From: Cognatiluteimonas profundi
Lineage (GTDB): Bacteria > Pseudomonadota > Gammaproteobacteria > Xanthomonadales > Xanthomonadaceae
NCBI RefSeq assembly: GCF_009792795.1
Contig: NZ_VKHQ01000004.1
Span: 62,001-126,000 of the forward strand
Reading direction: 5' to 3'
DNA length: 64,000 nt
The notes below the pieces were generated by a model. It had not been told where the DNA came from. It ran no database searches and was given only the letters and a program-made list of their open reading frames with translations. A program made the translations under genes and the position numbers. Shown piece by piece: positions 38,729 through 50,756 of this stretch (positions are counted from its first letter, which is position 1; each line of letters opens with the position of its first letter).

Positions 38729-39445
38729 TTACACCGGCAGGTCGAACAGCAGCACGTCCGCGATGTCGTCACCCGTGTCGCGCAATCGATGCGGCCCGTC
38801 CTCCTCGACGAATCCCAGCGCATCACCCGCCTGCAAAACGCGACCATCGACGGTCACGGTGCCGCGCGCCACATGCACCCAGTAGCGTCGCGACGGTTCG
38901 CAGGCGAATTCCACCTCCTCGCCAGCCGCCAGCAACGCGCCGCGCAGCCAGGCCTGCTGGCGGATCGCGATGCTGCCCGCGTCGCCATCCGGCGAGGCCA
39001 GCAGCGCCCAGCGGCCACGGCGGTCCGACGGCTCGAACGTGCGTTGTGCATAGGCGGGCGCCGCATTGACCCGATCGGGTTGCAGCCAGATCTGCAGGAA
39101 ATGCACCGGCAGCGTCGTCGATGCGTTGAACTCGCTGTGCTCGATGCCATGCCCGGCGCTCATCCACTGCAGATCGCCGGGATGGATGACCCCGCCTTCC
39201 CCGCCCGAGCTGCTGTCCTTGTGCGACAGGGCGCCGGACAGGACGTAACTGAGGATTTCCATGTTGGCGTGGCGATGCGGCGGGAACCCGCCACCGGGCG
39301 CCACCCGGTCCTCGTTGATGACGCGCAATGGGCCAAAACCCATCCACTCGGGATCATGGTAGTGGCCGAACGAAAACGTATGGCGGCTGTCGAGCCAGCC
39401 CGCCTTGACGGTGCCGCGCGCGGCGGATGGACGTTCGATGATCAT
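38729..39445 (-). CDS. Pirin family protein (YhhW-like)
   Basis: A 238-residue bicupin. Metal ligands in the N-terminal cupin are H57 and H59 (PPHRHANME) with H103 and E105 (GIEHSE), the full set seen in pirins, some of which have quercetin 2,3-dioxygenase activity. The second cupin (SIAIRQQAWLRGALLAAGEEV) lacks a metal set. Start ATG at 39445, MIIERPSAARGT. Convergent with the H-NS gene terminator. Confidence 0.88.
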   Translation of the reverse strand: MIIERPSAARGTVKAGWLDSRHTFSFGHYHDPEWMGFGPLRVINEDRVAPGGGFPPHRHANMEILSYVLSGALSHKDSSSGGEGGVIHPGDLQWMSAGHGIEHSEFNASTTLPVHFLQIWLQPDRVNAAPAYAQRTFEPSDRRGRWALLASPDGDAGSIAIRQQAWLRGALLAAGEEVEFACEPSRRYWVHVARGTVTVDGRVLQAGDALGFVEEDGPHRLRDTGDDIADVLLFDLPV

Positions 39446-39494
39446 GCATGCCTCGACATCGGGGGTCGCGGGAAATGTCGCGTGGGCGACGCCA

Positions 39495-40088
39495 TCATTC
39501 GATGCGGCAGACCTCGTCGAATCCCAGGCGCGGCGATCGCGCGAAGATGCTCGCCGGGTCGCCATGTCCCAGGTTGACCAGGAAGTTGGAGCGGATGCGG
39601 GTGCCGGCGAAGAAGGCCGCATCGAGCATGGCATTGTCGAAACCCGACATCGGTCCGCAATCCAGTCCCAGCGCGCGCGCGGCGAGCAGCAGGTAGGCGC
39701 CCTGCAGGCTGCTGTTGCGCAGCGCGATGGTCGTCAGCTCCGCTTCGCTCTTGGTGTCGAACCACGACCTGGCATCGGTATGCGGGAACAGCACCGGCAG
39801 CTTGTCGAAGAACGCCAGGTCGTAGGCGACGATCACGGTCACCGGCGCCGCCATCGTCTTGTCGTGGTTGCCGGCATCCAGCGTGGGCCCGAGTTTGGCC
39901 TTGGCTTCGGCGGACCGGACGAAGACGAAGCGCGCCGGGCAGGAGTTGGACGTGGTCGGGCCGAACTTCATCACGTCGTACAGCGCATGCAGCGCCTGGT
40001 CGCTGACCTCGCCGGAAAATGCGTTGTAGGTGCGGGCCTGCCGGAACAACTGGTCCAGGGCTGATGCGTCGAGCGCGGAATGGGGCAT
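39495..40088 (-). CDS. Nitroreductase-family reductase (RutE/HadB type)
   Basis: A 197-residue FMN-dependent nitroreductase fold protein of the malonic semialdehyde reductase group: [42 protein letters not shown] and, later, [29 protein letters not shown] with DAAFF. E. coli RutE belongs to it, but no rut genes are nearby, so substrate is unknown. Start ATG at 40088 rather than the in-frame upstream start; 49 bases separate it from pirin on the same strand. Confidence 0.85.
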   Translation of the reverse strand: MPHSALDASALDQLFRQARTYNAFSGEVSDQALHALYDVMKFGPTTSNSCPARFVFVRSAEAKAKLGPTLDAGNHDKTMAAPVTVIVAYDLAFFDKLPVLFPHTDARSWFDTKSEAELTTIALRNSSLQGAYLLLAARALGLDCGPMSGFDNAMLDAAFFAGTRIRSNFLVNLGHGDPASIFARSPRLGFDEVCRIE

Positions 40089-40174
40089 GGGAGGATCCTT
40101 TGGAAAGTCGCGCGCCACGCGGTGGCATTCGCCGGCGCGTGCGCGGGGTCGCAGTGTAGAGTGTCGCAAGGCGC

Positions 40175-41200
40175 ATGTCGGTCAACGCAACGAAACGATT
40201 GGTCGCACGCATGGAACGATCCGCTCGCCCCGCTGCACGCGATACCGGCGCCGACGCGGCGGCCACATTGGCATTGAGCGATGGCCGCGCGGGCAATGCG
40301 CGCCAGGCCGACGCCCTCGCCCGCGCCCTCGGCCTGGAACCTGTCAGGACGCAGGTGATTGCTGCCCATTTGCCGTGGCGCGCCTGGGCACCCCTGCTCG
40401 GTCCCGGCAGCGCGCATGCCTTCGGCAGCGATTTTGCGTCCCGGCTGGCCAGTGCCCCGCGACTTGCGATCGGCTGCGGACGACAGGCCGCCCTGGCGAC
40501 GCGGCTGTTGCGCGCGCACGGGTCGCGCGTCGTGCAGATCCTCGATCCACGACTGGACCCACGACACTGGGACCTGGTGATCACGCCGCAGCACGATCGC
40601 CTGCGGGGCGACAACGTGCTGTCGACGGTGGGCAGCCTGCATCCCGTCGATGACTTGTGGCTGGCGCAGGGGCGGGCCGTGTTTCCGACATTCGCCCACC
40701 TGCCGCGACCACGTACGACGGTGCTGCTGGGCGCGTCCAGCCGGCATGCACCGCTGGATCGTGCAGCCTTCATGCGGATCGCGACCCTGCTGGATCGCGA
40801 GCGCGAGAACAGCGGTGGCAGCGTGCTGCTGACCGCCTCGCGGCGCACGCCGACGGCCCTGCGCGCGGCGCTGCGGCGGCGCTTCGCACAAGTACCGGGA
40901 TCGGCCTGGCTCGGTCCGGAAGACGGAACGAATCCCTATGCCGGACTGCTCGGCTGGGCCGACCGCATCGTGTGCTCGCCCGACTCGGTGAACATGATCT
41001 CCGAGGCCTGCGCCACGACCGTGCCGGTGTATGTGTTCGAACCTGATCGCGCACGCGGCAAACTGCGCATGTTCATCGACACGCTGATGGACCGCGGCCG
41101 CATCCGGCCGCTTGACGACAGGATGGCGCCATTCAACGTGCTGCCCTTGCGCGAGACGGCCCGGGTTGCCGCCGAAGTCCGGCAGCGGCTGGGCTTCTAG
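40175..41200 (+). CDS. ELM1/GtrOC1-like protein (mitochondrial fission ELM1 family)
   Basis: A 341-residue protein of the ELM1/DUF1022 family, a glycosyltransferase-like fold. Visible motifs are [23 protein letters not shown] near the N-terminus, VTPQHDRL-like segment [23 protein letters not shown] and the donor-side [23 protein letters not shown]. In bacteria it may act on surface glycans, but its role is undetermined. Start ATG 40175 or 40211. Its stop overlaps the glnE stop by four bases (convergent). Confidence 0.82.
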   Translation: MSVNATKRLVARMERSARPAARDTGADAAATLALSDGRAGNARQADALARALGLEPVRTQVIAAHLPWRAWAPLLGPGSAHAFGSDFASRLASAPRLAIGCGRQAALATRLLRAHGSRVVQILDPRLDPRHWDLVITPQHDRLRGDNVLSTVGSLHPVDDLWLAQGRAVFPTFAHLPRPRTTVLLGASSRHAPLDRAAFMRIATLLDRERENSGGSVLLTASRRTPTALRAALRRRFAQVPGSAWLGPEDGTNPYAGLLGWADRIVCSPDSVNMISEACATTVPVYVFEPDRARGKLRMFIDTLMDRGRIRPLDDRMAPFNVLPLRETARVAAEVRQRLGF

Positions 41201-44016
41201 CCGAAGGCCAGGCCGGCGACGCGCGTCGCTTCGATGACCGCCGCACGCGCTGCCGAGATGGCATCGGTCTGCGCCATGATCCGCGCGCGCCGGTCCAGCG
41301 TGCAGCGCAGTCCTGCGTCCAGCAGCACGGCGTGCGCCTGCAGCAGCGTTGCGCAGGCTTGCTGATCGAGCAGGCCCGCCGCGCACAGCGCAGCCAGCAG
41401 TCCTGGCGTATCGCGCGGGACCAGCAGCGCGGGCACCGCGTGGGCCTCGCGCAGGACGAGGTATTGCAGCAGGAATTCCAGGTCGACCAGTCCGCCCTCG
41501 CCCTGCTTGAGGTCGAACCGGCCCAGGCTGTCGCCGCGATCGGAGCGATCCAGCTCGGCGCGCATCTTCGCCCGCATCCCGGCCACATCGGCGCACAGCG
41601 ATTGCGGATCGCGCAGCAGCGACAGCGTCTGCCTGCGTGTGTCCTCGAAAGCCGCACACAGCCGTGCATCGCCGGCCACGCAGCGCGCCCGCACCAGCGC
41701 CTGGTGTTCCCAGGTCCATGCGCGCTCGCGCTGGTAGTCGGCAAACCCGGACACGGTCGAGACCAGCAGGCCCTTGGCGCCATCCGGGCGCAGGCGCACG
41801 TCGACGTCGAACAGGCGGCCCGCGCCGGTCACCGTGCCGAGCAGTGCGACGACCTTCTGCGCAAGCCGTGCGAACCATCGCGGCGCATCGAGCGGCCGCG
41901 GGCCAACCGAATGCACGTCGCCGGGCGTGTCGTACAGGAACACGACGTCCAGGTCCGAGCCGAAACCCAATTCCTCCCCACCCAGGCTGCCGTATCCCAG
42001 TACCACGAAGCGTCCGCCCGCAGCCTCGCCAGGCAGGATCGGGCCGTGGGCCGCGATCGTCTCCCGCGTCGCCAGCTCCAGCACGGCGGCGATCACGGCA
42101 TCGGCCAGCCACGCCAGTTGGCGGGCACTGGCCTGGGCGCCCTGGCGCGCATCCAGCGTCGCCAGCGCGATGCGGAAGCTCAGCGCCTGGCGGGCTTCGC
42201 CCAGTGCGTGCAATGCCGCTTCGGTATCGCTCGCCGCCAGCGCCGCCGCGCACGCGCGCTGCAGGTCGCCGCGGTCCGGCAGCGGTCCGGCGACCCGCAC
42301 GTCGAGCAGTTCGTCGAGCAGCACCGGATACGCGGCCAGGCGTTCGGCGAGCAGCGCGCTGCGCGCGACCACGTCGACCAGCCGTTGCAAGGCGGCTGGT
42401 TGTTCGTCCAGCAAGGCCAGATAACTGGCGCGACGCAACAGGGTCTGCAGCAGGGGCAGGAGCCGGCGCAGCGCCGCATCGGATTGCGCCGATGCACCGG
42501 CAGCGTCGAGCAACGCCGGCAGCACGCGATCCAGCCGTGTCCGCGCCGCGTCCGACAAGGCGCGCAGGGACGGTGCTCGCGCAAGGTCGCGCAGGCTCGC
42601 ATCGGCGGCGATGACATCGCTGAAGCCAGCGGTCGCCAGCGCATCGGCCTCCCCGGCATCGGGCAGCGCGCGCCAGTAGGTCGACAGTTCGCTCGCGGCG
42701 GCCTGGCGTCGCCGCGGCGCCAGCAGCGCGTCGAATTCCGCGCTGACGCGGGCGCGATGCGCGTCCAGCTGCAGCCGCAGGTCCGCCCAGCCATCCATTG
42801 CGAGGCCGTTGGCGATGCGCTCGCGCACCTCGGCACTCTCCGGCAGCGCGTGCGTCTGCGCGTCACGCAGCATCTGCAGGCGGTTCTCCAGCCGGCGCAG
42901 GAAGCGGTAGGCATCACGCAAGGCTGCCGCGGTGGTCGCTTCGACGTGACCACCCGCGACCAGCGCCTGCAGCGCCGGCTGCAGCCGGCGCTCGCGCAAA
43001 GCCGGCTCGCGACCAGCGCGGATCAGCTGCAGGGCCTGTACCAGGAATTCGATTTCGCGGATGCCGCCGGGTCCGCGCTTGATGTCGTCCGCGAGATCCT
43101 TGCGCGCGACCTCGGCGGCGATGGTGGCCTTCATCTCGCGCAGGCCATCCAGCGCGCCGTAGTCCAGGTAGCGCCGATACACGAACGGCCGCAACACCTC
43201 GAGGAAGCGTTCACCGGCGGCGATGTCGCCGGCGACCGGCCTGGCCTTCTGCCAGGCGTAGCGTTCCCAGTCGCGGCCTTCGCGCTGGAAATACTGCTCC
43301 ATGGCCGAAAACGACAGCGCGATGCGACCGGCATTGCCGAACGGACGCAGTCGCAGGTCGACGCGATGGCAGAAGCCGTCGGCCGTCAGCTCGTCGAGCA
43401 GCTTCGCCAGCTGTTGTCCCAGGCGCGAAAAATAATCCTCGACGCCAATCGCGCGCGGACCGGTGCTGTCCGCGGCGACGCCCTCGCCGTCGTAGGCGTA
43501 GACCAGGTCGATGTCGGAGGAGAAGTTCAACTCGCCGCCGCCGAGCTTGCCCAGGCCGAAGACGATCAGTCGTTGTTCGACGCCAGCGGCATTGCGCACG
43601 ACCCCGAACCGTGCGGCGAATTCGCCTTCCAGCGCACCAAGTGCAAGCTGCAGGCAGCGCTCGGCCAGCGCGGTGCTGCCCGCGAGGGTGTCGTCGACAT
43701 CGTCCAGCCCCAGCACGTCACGCCACACCAGCCGCGTGGATTCGGCCGCGCGGTAACGACGCAACTCCGCCGCCCATTCGCCACGGTTGCCCGGCGCCAG
43801 TTGCGGTGGCGACGCGGCGCCATCCTGCACCAGCAACGACAGCAGCGCCGGTTGCTGCAGCAGCGTTGCGATCGCGAAATCGCTGACGATCGCGAGCCTG
43901 TCGACCTGCGCTGCGATGTCGGGATCGGCAAGCAGTGCATCGAGCCCGGCCGAGCGGCTGCGCAATTGCTGCAGGGCCCGCTGTGCGATTGCTTGGTCGG
44001 AACCGGCTGCGCTCAT
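41197..44016 (-). CDS. glnE: Glutamine synthetase adenylyltransferase/removase
   Basis: Bifunctional enzyme that adenylylates and deadenylylates glutamine synthetase in response to PII. The 939-residue protein has two nucleotidyltransferase domains of the right type: [16 protein letters not shown] in the N-terminal half and [16 protein letters not shown] in the C-terminal half, each with the G-S-D-x-D metal motif. The R domain between is present by length. Start ATG at 44016 ([15 protein letters not shown]) chosen because the open frame beyond it is non-conserved. Confidence 0.95.
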   Translation of the reverse strand: MSAAGSDQAIAQRALQQLRSRSAGLDALLADPDIAAQVDRLAIVSDFAIATLLQQPALLSLLVQDGAASPPQLAPGNRGEWAAELRRYRAAESTRLVWRDVLGLDDVDDTLAGSTALAERCLQLALGALEGEFAARFGVVRNAAGVEQRLIVFGLGKLGGGELNFSSDIDLVYAYDGEGVAADSTGPRAIGVEDYFSRLGQQLAKLLDELTADGFCHRVDLRLRPFGNAGRIALSFSAMEQYFQREGRDWERYAWQKARPVAGDIAAGERFLEVLRPFVYRRYLDYGALDGLREMKATIAAEVARKDLADDIKRGPGGIREIEFLVQALQLIRAGREPALRERRLQPALQALVAGGHVEATTAAALRDAYRFLRRLENRLQMLRDAQTHALPESAEVRERIANGLAMDGWADLRLQLDAHRARVSAEFDALLAPRRRQAAASELSTYWRALPDAGEADALATAGFSDVIAADASLRDLARAPSLRALSDAARTRLDRVLPALLDAAGASAQSDAALRRLLPLLQTLLRRASYLALLDEQPAALQRLVDVVARSALLAERLAAYPVLLDELLDVRVAGPLPDRGDLQRACAAALAASDTEAALHALGEARQALSFRIALATLDARQGAQASARQLAWLADAVIAAVLELATRETIAAHGPILPGEAAGGRFVVLGYGSLGGEELGFGSDLDVVFLYDTPGDVHSVGPRPLDAPRWFARLAQKVVALLGTVTGAGRLFDVDVRLRPDGAKGLLVSTVSGFADYQRERAWTWEHQALVRARCVAGDARLCAAFEDTRRQTLSLLRDPQSLCADVAGMRAKMRAELDRSDRGDSLGRFDLKQGEGGLVDLEFLLQYLVLREAHAVPALLVPRDTPGLLAALCAAGLLDQQACATLLQAHAVLLDAGLRCTLDRRARIMAQTDAISAARAAVIEATRVAGLAFG

Positions 44017-44047
44017 CCAGCCGATTCTGGCATGCGCGCGCGGCCAC

Positions 44048-44077
44048 AAAAAAAAGCGGCCGCCCGAAGGCGGCCGC
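44048..44077 (-). terminator. Terminator after the subtilase gene
   Basis: Perfect 9-bp stem GCGGCCGCC/GGCGGCCGC (44056-44064, 44069-44077) with a CGAA loop; on the minus strand it is followed by a run of eight T (44055-44048). It sits 22 bases after the subtilase stop. Confidence 0.88.
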
Positions 44078-44099
44078 CGATGTCGCAATGCCGCTCGGG

Positions 44100-45524
44100 T
44101 CAGTCGGCCTGCACCGCGCGCGCGGCATTGACACGGCCGCCACCGTAGGCCGGGTCGTTGCCAGGCTTGCCGAGGTCGTCCGACGTGGCCCGCAGGATCC
44201 GCTCGACCTCCGACGGGGCCATCGTGCCGCCATGCTTGCCGATGATCAGCGCTGCCACGCCGCTGACGTGCGGCGCCGCCATGCTGGTTCCGGCAGCCCA
44301 GCTGTAGGACGCGAACACCTGGCCGCCCGATATCGAATAACCGCCCGGCGCGAACACCAGGTCGAACACCCAGCACGGCCGCGTCAGGCCGCCGACGGTG
44401 CAGTTCTCGTTGCCTGGATACGCGGAGTCGCCGCCCGGACCCGCGAAGTCGATGCCCGACGCGCCGTAGTTGGAGTAGCTGGCGAGGTTGTCCAGGAACG
44501 TCGAAGTCGGCGCCTTCGCCCAGCCGATCGGCGCGGTTGCCGAAATCGACAGTGCGCCAGGCAATTCGGCCGGGAACGCACGCAGGTTGGCGACGTAGCA
44601 GGCGCCATCGGTATCGCAGACCTTGACGCCGCTGTTGTGGTCGAGATCCTGGGCATCGTTGCCGGCGGAGACGACGGTCAGGGCATTGCGCGAACGCGCG
44701 TACGCGACGGCACGCTTGGTGGCGTTGACCAGTTCGGCGACGTCATTGGCGCCCTTGCCGTTGACCGGCAGGCCGCCATGCACGCCCAGGCTCATGTTGA
44801 TGACGTCGGCGCCGTGGTCGCCCGCGTACACGATGCCCTGGATGATCCCGGCAAAGCTGCCGCTGCCGGCGTCGGACAGGACCTTCACCGCGAGGATCTT
44901 GGCCTGCGGAGCGACACCGATCGTTCCGTAGCCGTTGTCGGGCGCGGCGATGATGCCGGCGACATGGGTGCCGTGGTTGAAGCCATTGATCACCGGGTGG
45001 CAGACGCCTTCGCCCGGGACGAAGGACGTGGATTCGCTCAACAGCAGGTTGGGCGCGATGTCCGGGTGCTGGCAGGAGATGCCCGAGTCGAGTACCGCGA
45101 CCGTGGCGCCGGCCCCGCGGTAACCGGCATTCCAGGCGCCGGCGACGTCGATCGCCTGGCTGCCCCACTGCAGGTCGAAGCGGGTGTCGTCGTCGCCGGA
45201 GGCCGGCGGATTGGTGAAGTCGGCGTCCGTGACGCTGGTGGCTTCGGATGGCTCGGACTGGAAGTGGAAGTCGTATACCGCCGAGCGGATGCCCTGCAGC
45301 TTGGCCGCGCGCAACGCGAAGTCGCTGTCCGACGACTCGACCACGGCGACTCCGATCTGCGGCAATCGAGCGGTGATCGTGCCACCGGCAGCTTCCACCT
45401 TGCGCGCCAGCGCCGTGTCGAAAGCCAGCGACCTGGCGGTGACGATGTAGGTTGCGGCTTGCGCCGACGTGGCGACACCACAGAACGCAATGGCCATCGA
45501 AATGGCTTTGGCAAGTTTGTGCAT
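44100..45524 (-). CDS. Secreted S8 subtilisin-family serine protease
   Basis: A 474-residue exported protease with signal peptide [23 protein letters not shown]. An inhibitor-like propeptide (residues ~24-95) precedes the catalytic domain. The triad is complete: D146 (AVLDSGIS), H184 (NHGTHVAG) and S414 (GTSMAAPH), with oxyanion N289 (SAGND). No C-terminal P/homoB or prepilin-like domain is present. Secreted S8 proteases are common extracellular enzymes in Lysobacter and Xanthomonas. ATG at 45524 follows AAGGA at good distance. A terminator follows. Confidence 0.93.
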   Translation of the reverse strand: MHKLAKAISMAIAFCGVATSAQAATYIVTARSLAFDTALARKVEAAGGTITARLPQIGVAVVESSDSDFALRAAKLQGIRSAVYDFHFQSEPSEATSVTDADFTNPPASGDDDTRFDLQWGSQAIDVAGAWNAGYRGAGATVAVLDSGISCQHPDIAPNLLLSESTSFVPGEGVCHPVINGFNHGTHVAGIIAAPDNGYGTIGVAPQAKILAVKVLSDAGSGSFAGIIQGIVYAGDHGADVINMSLGVHGGLPVNGKGANDVAELVNATKRAVAYARSRNALTVVSAGNDAQDLDHNSGVKVCDTDGACYVANLRAFPAELPGALSISATAPIGWAKAPTSTFLDNLASYSNYGASGIDFAGPGGDSAYPGNENCTVGGLTRPCWVFDLVFAPGGYSISGGQVFASYSWAAGTSMAAPHVSGVAALIIGKHGGTMAPSEVERILRATSDDLGKPGNDPAYGGGRVNAARAVQAD

Positions 45525-45836
45525 TGGAGAGTCCTTTCGACTGTTGACGCGACCGAGGGGGGATGTACCAGAAACGTGACGGGCCGCACGCTTCCGGATC
45601 GACTCTACGTTGGCGACCCCAACCGCGCATGCTGCGTCGCAGCACCATCAGGGCAGTCGGAGCGTCACGGACCCCCAAAGAAAAAGCCCGCACCGGCGAA
45701 CCGGTACGGGCCTTGCTCCCTCCCCCACGTCGGGTGCGGATTTATCGTGAAGGAAGCGTTATTCGGGTTGCACGCTGCACTGCAGCAATAAGCTGAGCGG
45801 TTCAGAAAAAAGTGCCGGCGACATGCGGGATTTCGC
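45525..45836. other. 312-base gap with terminator, otherwise no gene seen
   Basis: Between the S8 protease start and the oxidoreductase stop. It must carry the protease promoter (near 45525-45600). The stem at 45686-45711 is an oxidoreductase terminator. I see no conserved reading frame or RNA in the remainder. Confidence 0.6.
45681..45711 (-). terminator. Terminator downstream of the FAD oxidoreductase
   Basis: Near-perfect 11-bp stem GCCCGCACCGG/CCGGTACGGGC (45686-45696, 45701-45711; one C-A mismatch) with CGAA loop and five T on the minus-strand side (45685-45681). Confidence 0.75.
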
Positions 45837-47459
45837 TCAATCAGGCCGTGGCTTGCGCCGCATGTCGCGCAGGATCTCGCGCGCGGCATTGCGCCCGGGC
45901 AAGCCGGTGACGCCACCGCCGGGATGGGTGCCCGATCCGCACAGGTACAGGCCACGCAGCGCACCGCGATAGTTTCCCTGGCCGAGCACCGGGCGCGCAC
46001 TGAACAACTGGTCCAGTCCCAGCGACCCATGGAAGATGTCGCCGCCGACCAGGCCATATTCGCGCTCCAGGTCCAGCGGCGTCAGCGCCTTGTAGCCCAG
46101 CACGCTGCGGCGGAAATTCGGTGCATACGCATCGACCGTGTCGATCATCAGCTGGGCGACGGTGTCGCGATGCGCATCCCAGCCGCCGTTGTCGTCCATC
46201 ACCGGATTGACGTGCTGGCAGAACAGGCTGGCGACGTGCTGGCCAGGTGGCGCCAGGGTGTCGTCGAGCGTGGAGGAAATCACCAGTTCGACGATCGGTT
46301 GGCGCGACCAGCCCGCGTTGTGTTCGCGCGACTTTGCATCGAAGTACGCCTGCTCGAAATAGCGCAGCGACGGCCCGACCAGGATGCCGGACTGGTGGTG
46401 CGGTTGCAGCTGCGTGCCGGGTGCGGCAGTGAAGTCGGGCAGCTCGGACAAGGCCACGTTCATGCGGAAGGTGCCCGATCCGCAACGATAGCGATCCATG
46501 CGGTCGGCGACGTCGGCATCCAGGTGCTCGCGCGCGACCAGCTTCTGGTACAGCAATTTCGGATTCACGTTGGAGATGACGGTCGGCGCATGCAGCTGGC
46601 GGCCGTCGGCCAGTTGCACGCCGACCACCTTGCCGCCGTGGACGAGCACCTGCGCCACGGCGGCGTCGGTGTCGACGACCACGCCGCGCGCCGCGCATTC
46701 CCTGGCGATCGCCTCGGTGATCGCGCCCATGCCGCCGATGGCGTGTCCCCACACACCGGATTTGCCGTTGACCTCGCCGAACACGTGGTGCAGCAACACG
46801 TAGGCCGAGCCCGGCGTGTACGGGCTGGCGAAGTTGCCGACCACCGAGTCCCAACCCAGTACCGCCTTGAGCGGCTCGGATTCGAACCAGGCGTCGAGCA
46901 GTTCGCCGGCCGACTTGGTGAACAGGTCCAGCAGGTCGCGGCGACCGCGCATGTCCAGGTGCTTGAGCCGCCTGGCGACGTCGAGCGACGACAGCCAGTC
47001 GGCGAGGACGAAGCCGTCGGTCACGTTCGGCGGCGTGCGGACCATCAATTCGCGCAGCACCACGACGACCCGATCGAGCATCGCGTAGTAGCCGGGCAAG
47101 CGCTCGGCGTCGCGCGTGGACCAGCGTGCCACCTCGGCCTGCGTGCGTTCACCGCCGAGGCGGAACGCACGGCCATCGGGCAGCGGCAGGAAGTTGGCGT
47201 AGGGCCGCTCGACCACGCGCAGGCCATGTTGCTGCAGGCGCAGGTCGGCGATCACCGTCGGGTTGAGCAGGCTCACCGTGTAGCTGGCGGTGGAATTGCG
47301 GAAGCCCGGGAAGAACTCCTCGGTCACCGCCGCACCGCCGACGATCGGGCGTCGTTCCAGCACCCGCACCTTCAGGCCCGCGCCGGCGAGATAGGCCGCG
47401 CAGACCAGGCCGTTGTGGCCGCCGCCGATGATCAGGGCATCGCAGGTTTCGCCAGCCAT
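45837..47459 (-). CDS. FAD-dependent phytoene-dehydrogenase-like oxidoreductase (PYROXD2 type)
   Basis: A 540-residue flavoprotein. The FAD Rossmann motif is DALIIGGGHNGLVCAAYLAG with the terminal acidic residue in VRVLERRPIVGG; the C-terminal FAD contact is CGSGTHPGGGVTGLPGRNAA. The motifs GGMGAITEAIA and CGSGTHPGGG are shared with carotenoid dehydrogenase-like PYROXD2 proteins. No carotenoid genes are nearby, so it is not assigned to pigment synthesis. Start ATG at 47459 (MAGETCDALII); terminator at 45681-45711. Confidence 0.87.
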   Translation of the reverse strand: MAGETCDALIIGGGHNGLVCAAYLAGAGLKVRVLERRPIVGGAAVTEEFFPGFRNSTASYTVSLLNPTVIADLRLQQHGLRVVERPYANFLPLPDGRAFRLGGERTQAEVARWSTRDAERLPGYYAMLDRVVVVLRELMVRTPPNVTDGFVLADWLSSLDVARRLKHLDMRGRRDLLDLFTKSAGELLDAWFESEPLKAVLGWDSVVGNFASPYTPGSAYVLLHHVFGEVNGKSGVWGHAIGGMGAITEAIARECAARGVVVDTDAAVAQVLVHGGKVVGVQLADGRQLHAPTVISNVNPKLLYQKLVAREHLDADVADRMDRYRCGSGTFRMNVALSELPDFTAAPGTQLQPHHQSGILVGPSLRYFEQAYFDAKSREHNAGWSRQPIVELVISSTLDDTLAPPGQHVASLFCQHVNPVMDDNGGWDAHRDTVAQLMIDTVDAYAPNFRRSVLGYKALTPLDLEREYGLVGGDIFHGSLGLDQLFSARPVLGQGNYRGALRGLYLCGSGTHPGGGVTGLPGRNAAREILRDMRRKPRPD

Positions 47460-47781
47460 CCGTTTGACCCCTGAAGTGGATCGCGAGCATAGCCGGCACG
47501 CGTGGATGCGCCAAATGCGCGCGGCGATCCGCGGGTGCGGCGGCAGCATTCCGACGGGTTACGGGCTGGACTGTTCCAACCATTTGGCCGGGCCTTCCAC
47601 GCATGCAGAGCGCGGGATGCGCAGCGTGCGGGCCCGCCGACCGGCCGGGCCGCGGGCCGTGGCAGGATTGACTGCGGATTCGGGGCACCGATGAACGCCA
47701 CCGCCATCGACACAGCCGGCTTTACCAAACGTCGCGACGCTGTCGGTATCCTCCTCGACTCGACAACTCCACGCTGGACCC
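47460..47781. other. 322-base gap without recognisable gene
   Basis: Divergent region between the oxidoreductase and the acyltransferase. It should hold both promoters. I find no conserved reading frame, tRNA or hairpin, only GC-rich sequence with local purine and pyrimidine runs. Confidence 0.5.
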
Positions 47782-48411
47782 ATGGCCACCACGCTGGAGC
47801 CTGCTCGGCACGACGACCCTGGCGCGATCCCGCCCCTGCCTCCGCACGCACCCTGCGCACGGACGCATCCCTGGGAACGCGCGTTCGCCGGCTGGCTGCT
47901 GCGCCGGGCCGGCTGGCAGATCAGGGGCCAGGTTCCGGATGTGCCAAAGGCCGTCATCATCTTCGCGCCGCATTCGTCCAACTGGGACGGCATCTGGATG
48001 TATTTCGCAACGACGGCGATCGGCCTGGACGTCTGCATCCTGGGCAAGCCGGTGTTGTTCCGGATCCCCATCCTGGCGTCGATCCTGCGGCGCTATGGCG
48101 GCTTTCCTGCCAGCCAGGATCCCGACAATCCGGTGCTCGACCAGGCCGGCGCGCTGTTCTCGGCCCGCGAGCGGTTCTGGTACGCGCTCGCCCCGGAGGG
48201 CACGCGCAAGCCGGTGACGCGCTGGAAGATCGGCTTCTGGAAGATCGCAAAAGCAAACGGCGTGCCGATCGTGCCGGTCTACCTGCATTACCCGGACAAA
48301 GTCGTCGGCATCGGCCCGGTGTTCCAGCCGGGCGACGACATGCGCGGCGACATCGAATCGCTGCGCGATTTCTACCGCCCCTGGCAGGGCAAGCACCACG
48401 GCCTGGGCTGA
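47782..48411 (+). CDS. PlsC-like acyltransferase
   Basis: A 209-residue glycerolipid acyltransferase-domain protein. HX4D is H64SSNWD69 in IIFAPHSSNWDGIWM, and the second motif is FWYALAPEGTRKP. The lysophospholipid/AGP acyltransferase family covers PlsC (1-acyl-G3P acyltransferase) and its relatives; which acceptor is used is not determinable here, and PlsC proper may be elsewhere. No clear membrane helix. A bidirectional terminator follows between it and groL. Confidence 0.82.
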   Translation: MATTLEPARHDDPGAIPPLPPHAPCARTHPWERAFAGWLLRRAGWQIRGQVPDVPKAVIIFAPHSSNWDGIWMYFATTAIGLDVCILGKPVLFRIPILASILRRYGGFPASQDPDNPVLDQAGALFSARERFWYALAPEGTRKPVTRWKIGFWKIAKANGVPIVPVYLHYPDKVVGIGPVFQPGDDMRGDIESLRDFYRPWQGKHHGLG

Positions 48412-48436
48412 GTTGGCGCAAGGGCAATCGCCGCAC

Positions 48437-48466
48437 AAAAAAAGGCCCGCTTTCGCGGGCCTTTCC
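48437..48466. terminator. Bidirectional terminator between acyltransferase and groL
   Basis: Perfect 10-bp stem AAAGGCCCGC/GCGGGCCTTT (48441-48450, 48455-48464) with a TTTC loop; seven A residues (48437-48443) on the upstream side give a T run on the minus strand. It can end groL on the minus strand and, more weakly, the acyltransferase transcript. Confidence 0.85.
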
Positions 48467-48493
48467 TGTTGCATGTGACGCGGATACGGCTGC

Positions 48494-50143
<1,650 letters not shown>

Positions 50144-50171
50144 TTACCTCAATTCAAAGTTGGGATTTGCA

Positions 50172-50236
50172 GGGCGGGTTTTAACCCGCCATCGGTGTAT
50201 GGATTTCGGCGTGCGGCGGCGGGTTGAAACCCGCCC
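50172..50236. repeat. Palindromic repeat pair between groL and groS
   Basis: Two hairpins, GGCGGGTT-TT-AACCCGCC (50173-50190) and GGCGGGTT-GA-AACCCGCC (50218-50235), and the outer GGGCGGGTT (50172-50180) pairs with AACCCGCCC (50228-50236). The core resembles the element at the valS stop (33853-33878), so these are members of one short dispersed repeat family. As intercistronic hairpins in an operon they could modulate mRNA processing or the GroES:GroEL ratio. Confidence 0.75.
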
Positions 50237-50243
50237 TACGCAA

Positions 50244-50531
50244 TCAACCCAGGATCGCGAAGATGTCGTCTTCCTTCACCACGAGCAGGTCGGTGCCATC
50301 GAGCTTCACTTCGGTGCCGGCGTACTTGCCGAACAGCACCTTGTCGCCGACCTTGACCTTGGGGGTGCGCAGCGAACCGTTGTCCAGCGCCTTGCCTTCA
50401 CCGACGGCGACGACTTCGCCCTTGATCGGCTTCTCGGCGGCCGAATCCGGGATCACGATCCCGCCGGCGGACATCTTTTCTTCTTCCATGCGCTTGATGA
50501 CGACGCGGTCGTACAGCGGCTTGATATTCAT
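50244..50531 (-). CDS. groS: Co-chaperonin GroES
   Basis: The 10-kDa lid of the GroEL chaperonin, 95 residues: [35 protein letters not shown]...[15 protein letters not shown], the mobile loop and dome regions of the family. A TTG six bases upstream (MPMNIK) is in frame, but ATG at 50531 is conventional. Transcribed first in the groSL operon, under the CIRCE element 47 bases upstream. Confidence 0.97.
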   Translation of the reverse strand: MNIKPLYDRVVIKRMEEEKMSAGGIVIPDSAAEKPIKGEVVAVGEGKALDNGSLRTPKVKVGDKVLFGKYAGTEVKLDGTDLLVVKEDDIFAILG

Positions 50532-50577
50532 TGGCAACCTCTAAGTGGTTGATTGGGATGGAAATCGGCCGATCATT

Positions 50578-50604
50578 CTAGCACTCGACATATTCGAGTG
50601 CCAA
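50578..50604 (-). promoter_or_regulatory. CIRCE (HrcA operator) overlapping the groSL promoter
   Basis: Minus strand TTGGCACTC-N9-GAGTGCTAG, matching CIRCE (TTAGCACTC-N9-GAGTGCTAA) apart from one base in each half. Inside it a sigma70-like promoter can be read: TTGGCA as -35 and TAGAAT (50580-50575) as -10 with 18-base spacing. HrcA binding would block it, giving classic heat induction. A sigma32 promoter was not clear in this region. Confidence 0.92.
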
Positions 50605-50724
50605 AGGCCGGCAACAAAAATGCCCGCTGAACGGGACGATCCAGAGATGGGGCGACCGTGTTGGCGTTTCAAGTGCGGCCGGCCGCGTCAGGCCAGTGGA
50701 TCGACGCCGTGCCGGCACCCGGAC

Positions 50725-50756
50725 ACAACAAGGCCCGCAAGCGCGGGCCTTGTTGT
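50725..50756. terminator. Perfect 14-bp hairpin of terminator type, orphan position
   Basis: Perfect stem ACAACAAGGCCCGC/GCGGGCCTTGTTGT (50725-50738, 50743-50756) with AAGC loop. Nothing lies next to it that clearly needs terminating, on either strand; the T run is weak (TTGTTGTTGCC). Confidence 0.55.

Noticed and set aside
39495..40088. Naming the nitroreductase gene rutE
   Set aside because: The rut operon is absent in the window and the family has other members (HadB), so no symbol is given.
41332..44148. A ~938-codon plus-strand open frame opposite glnE
   Set aside because: Same kind of antisense shadow; glnE is certain on the minus strand.
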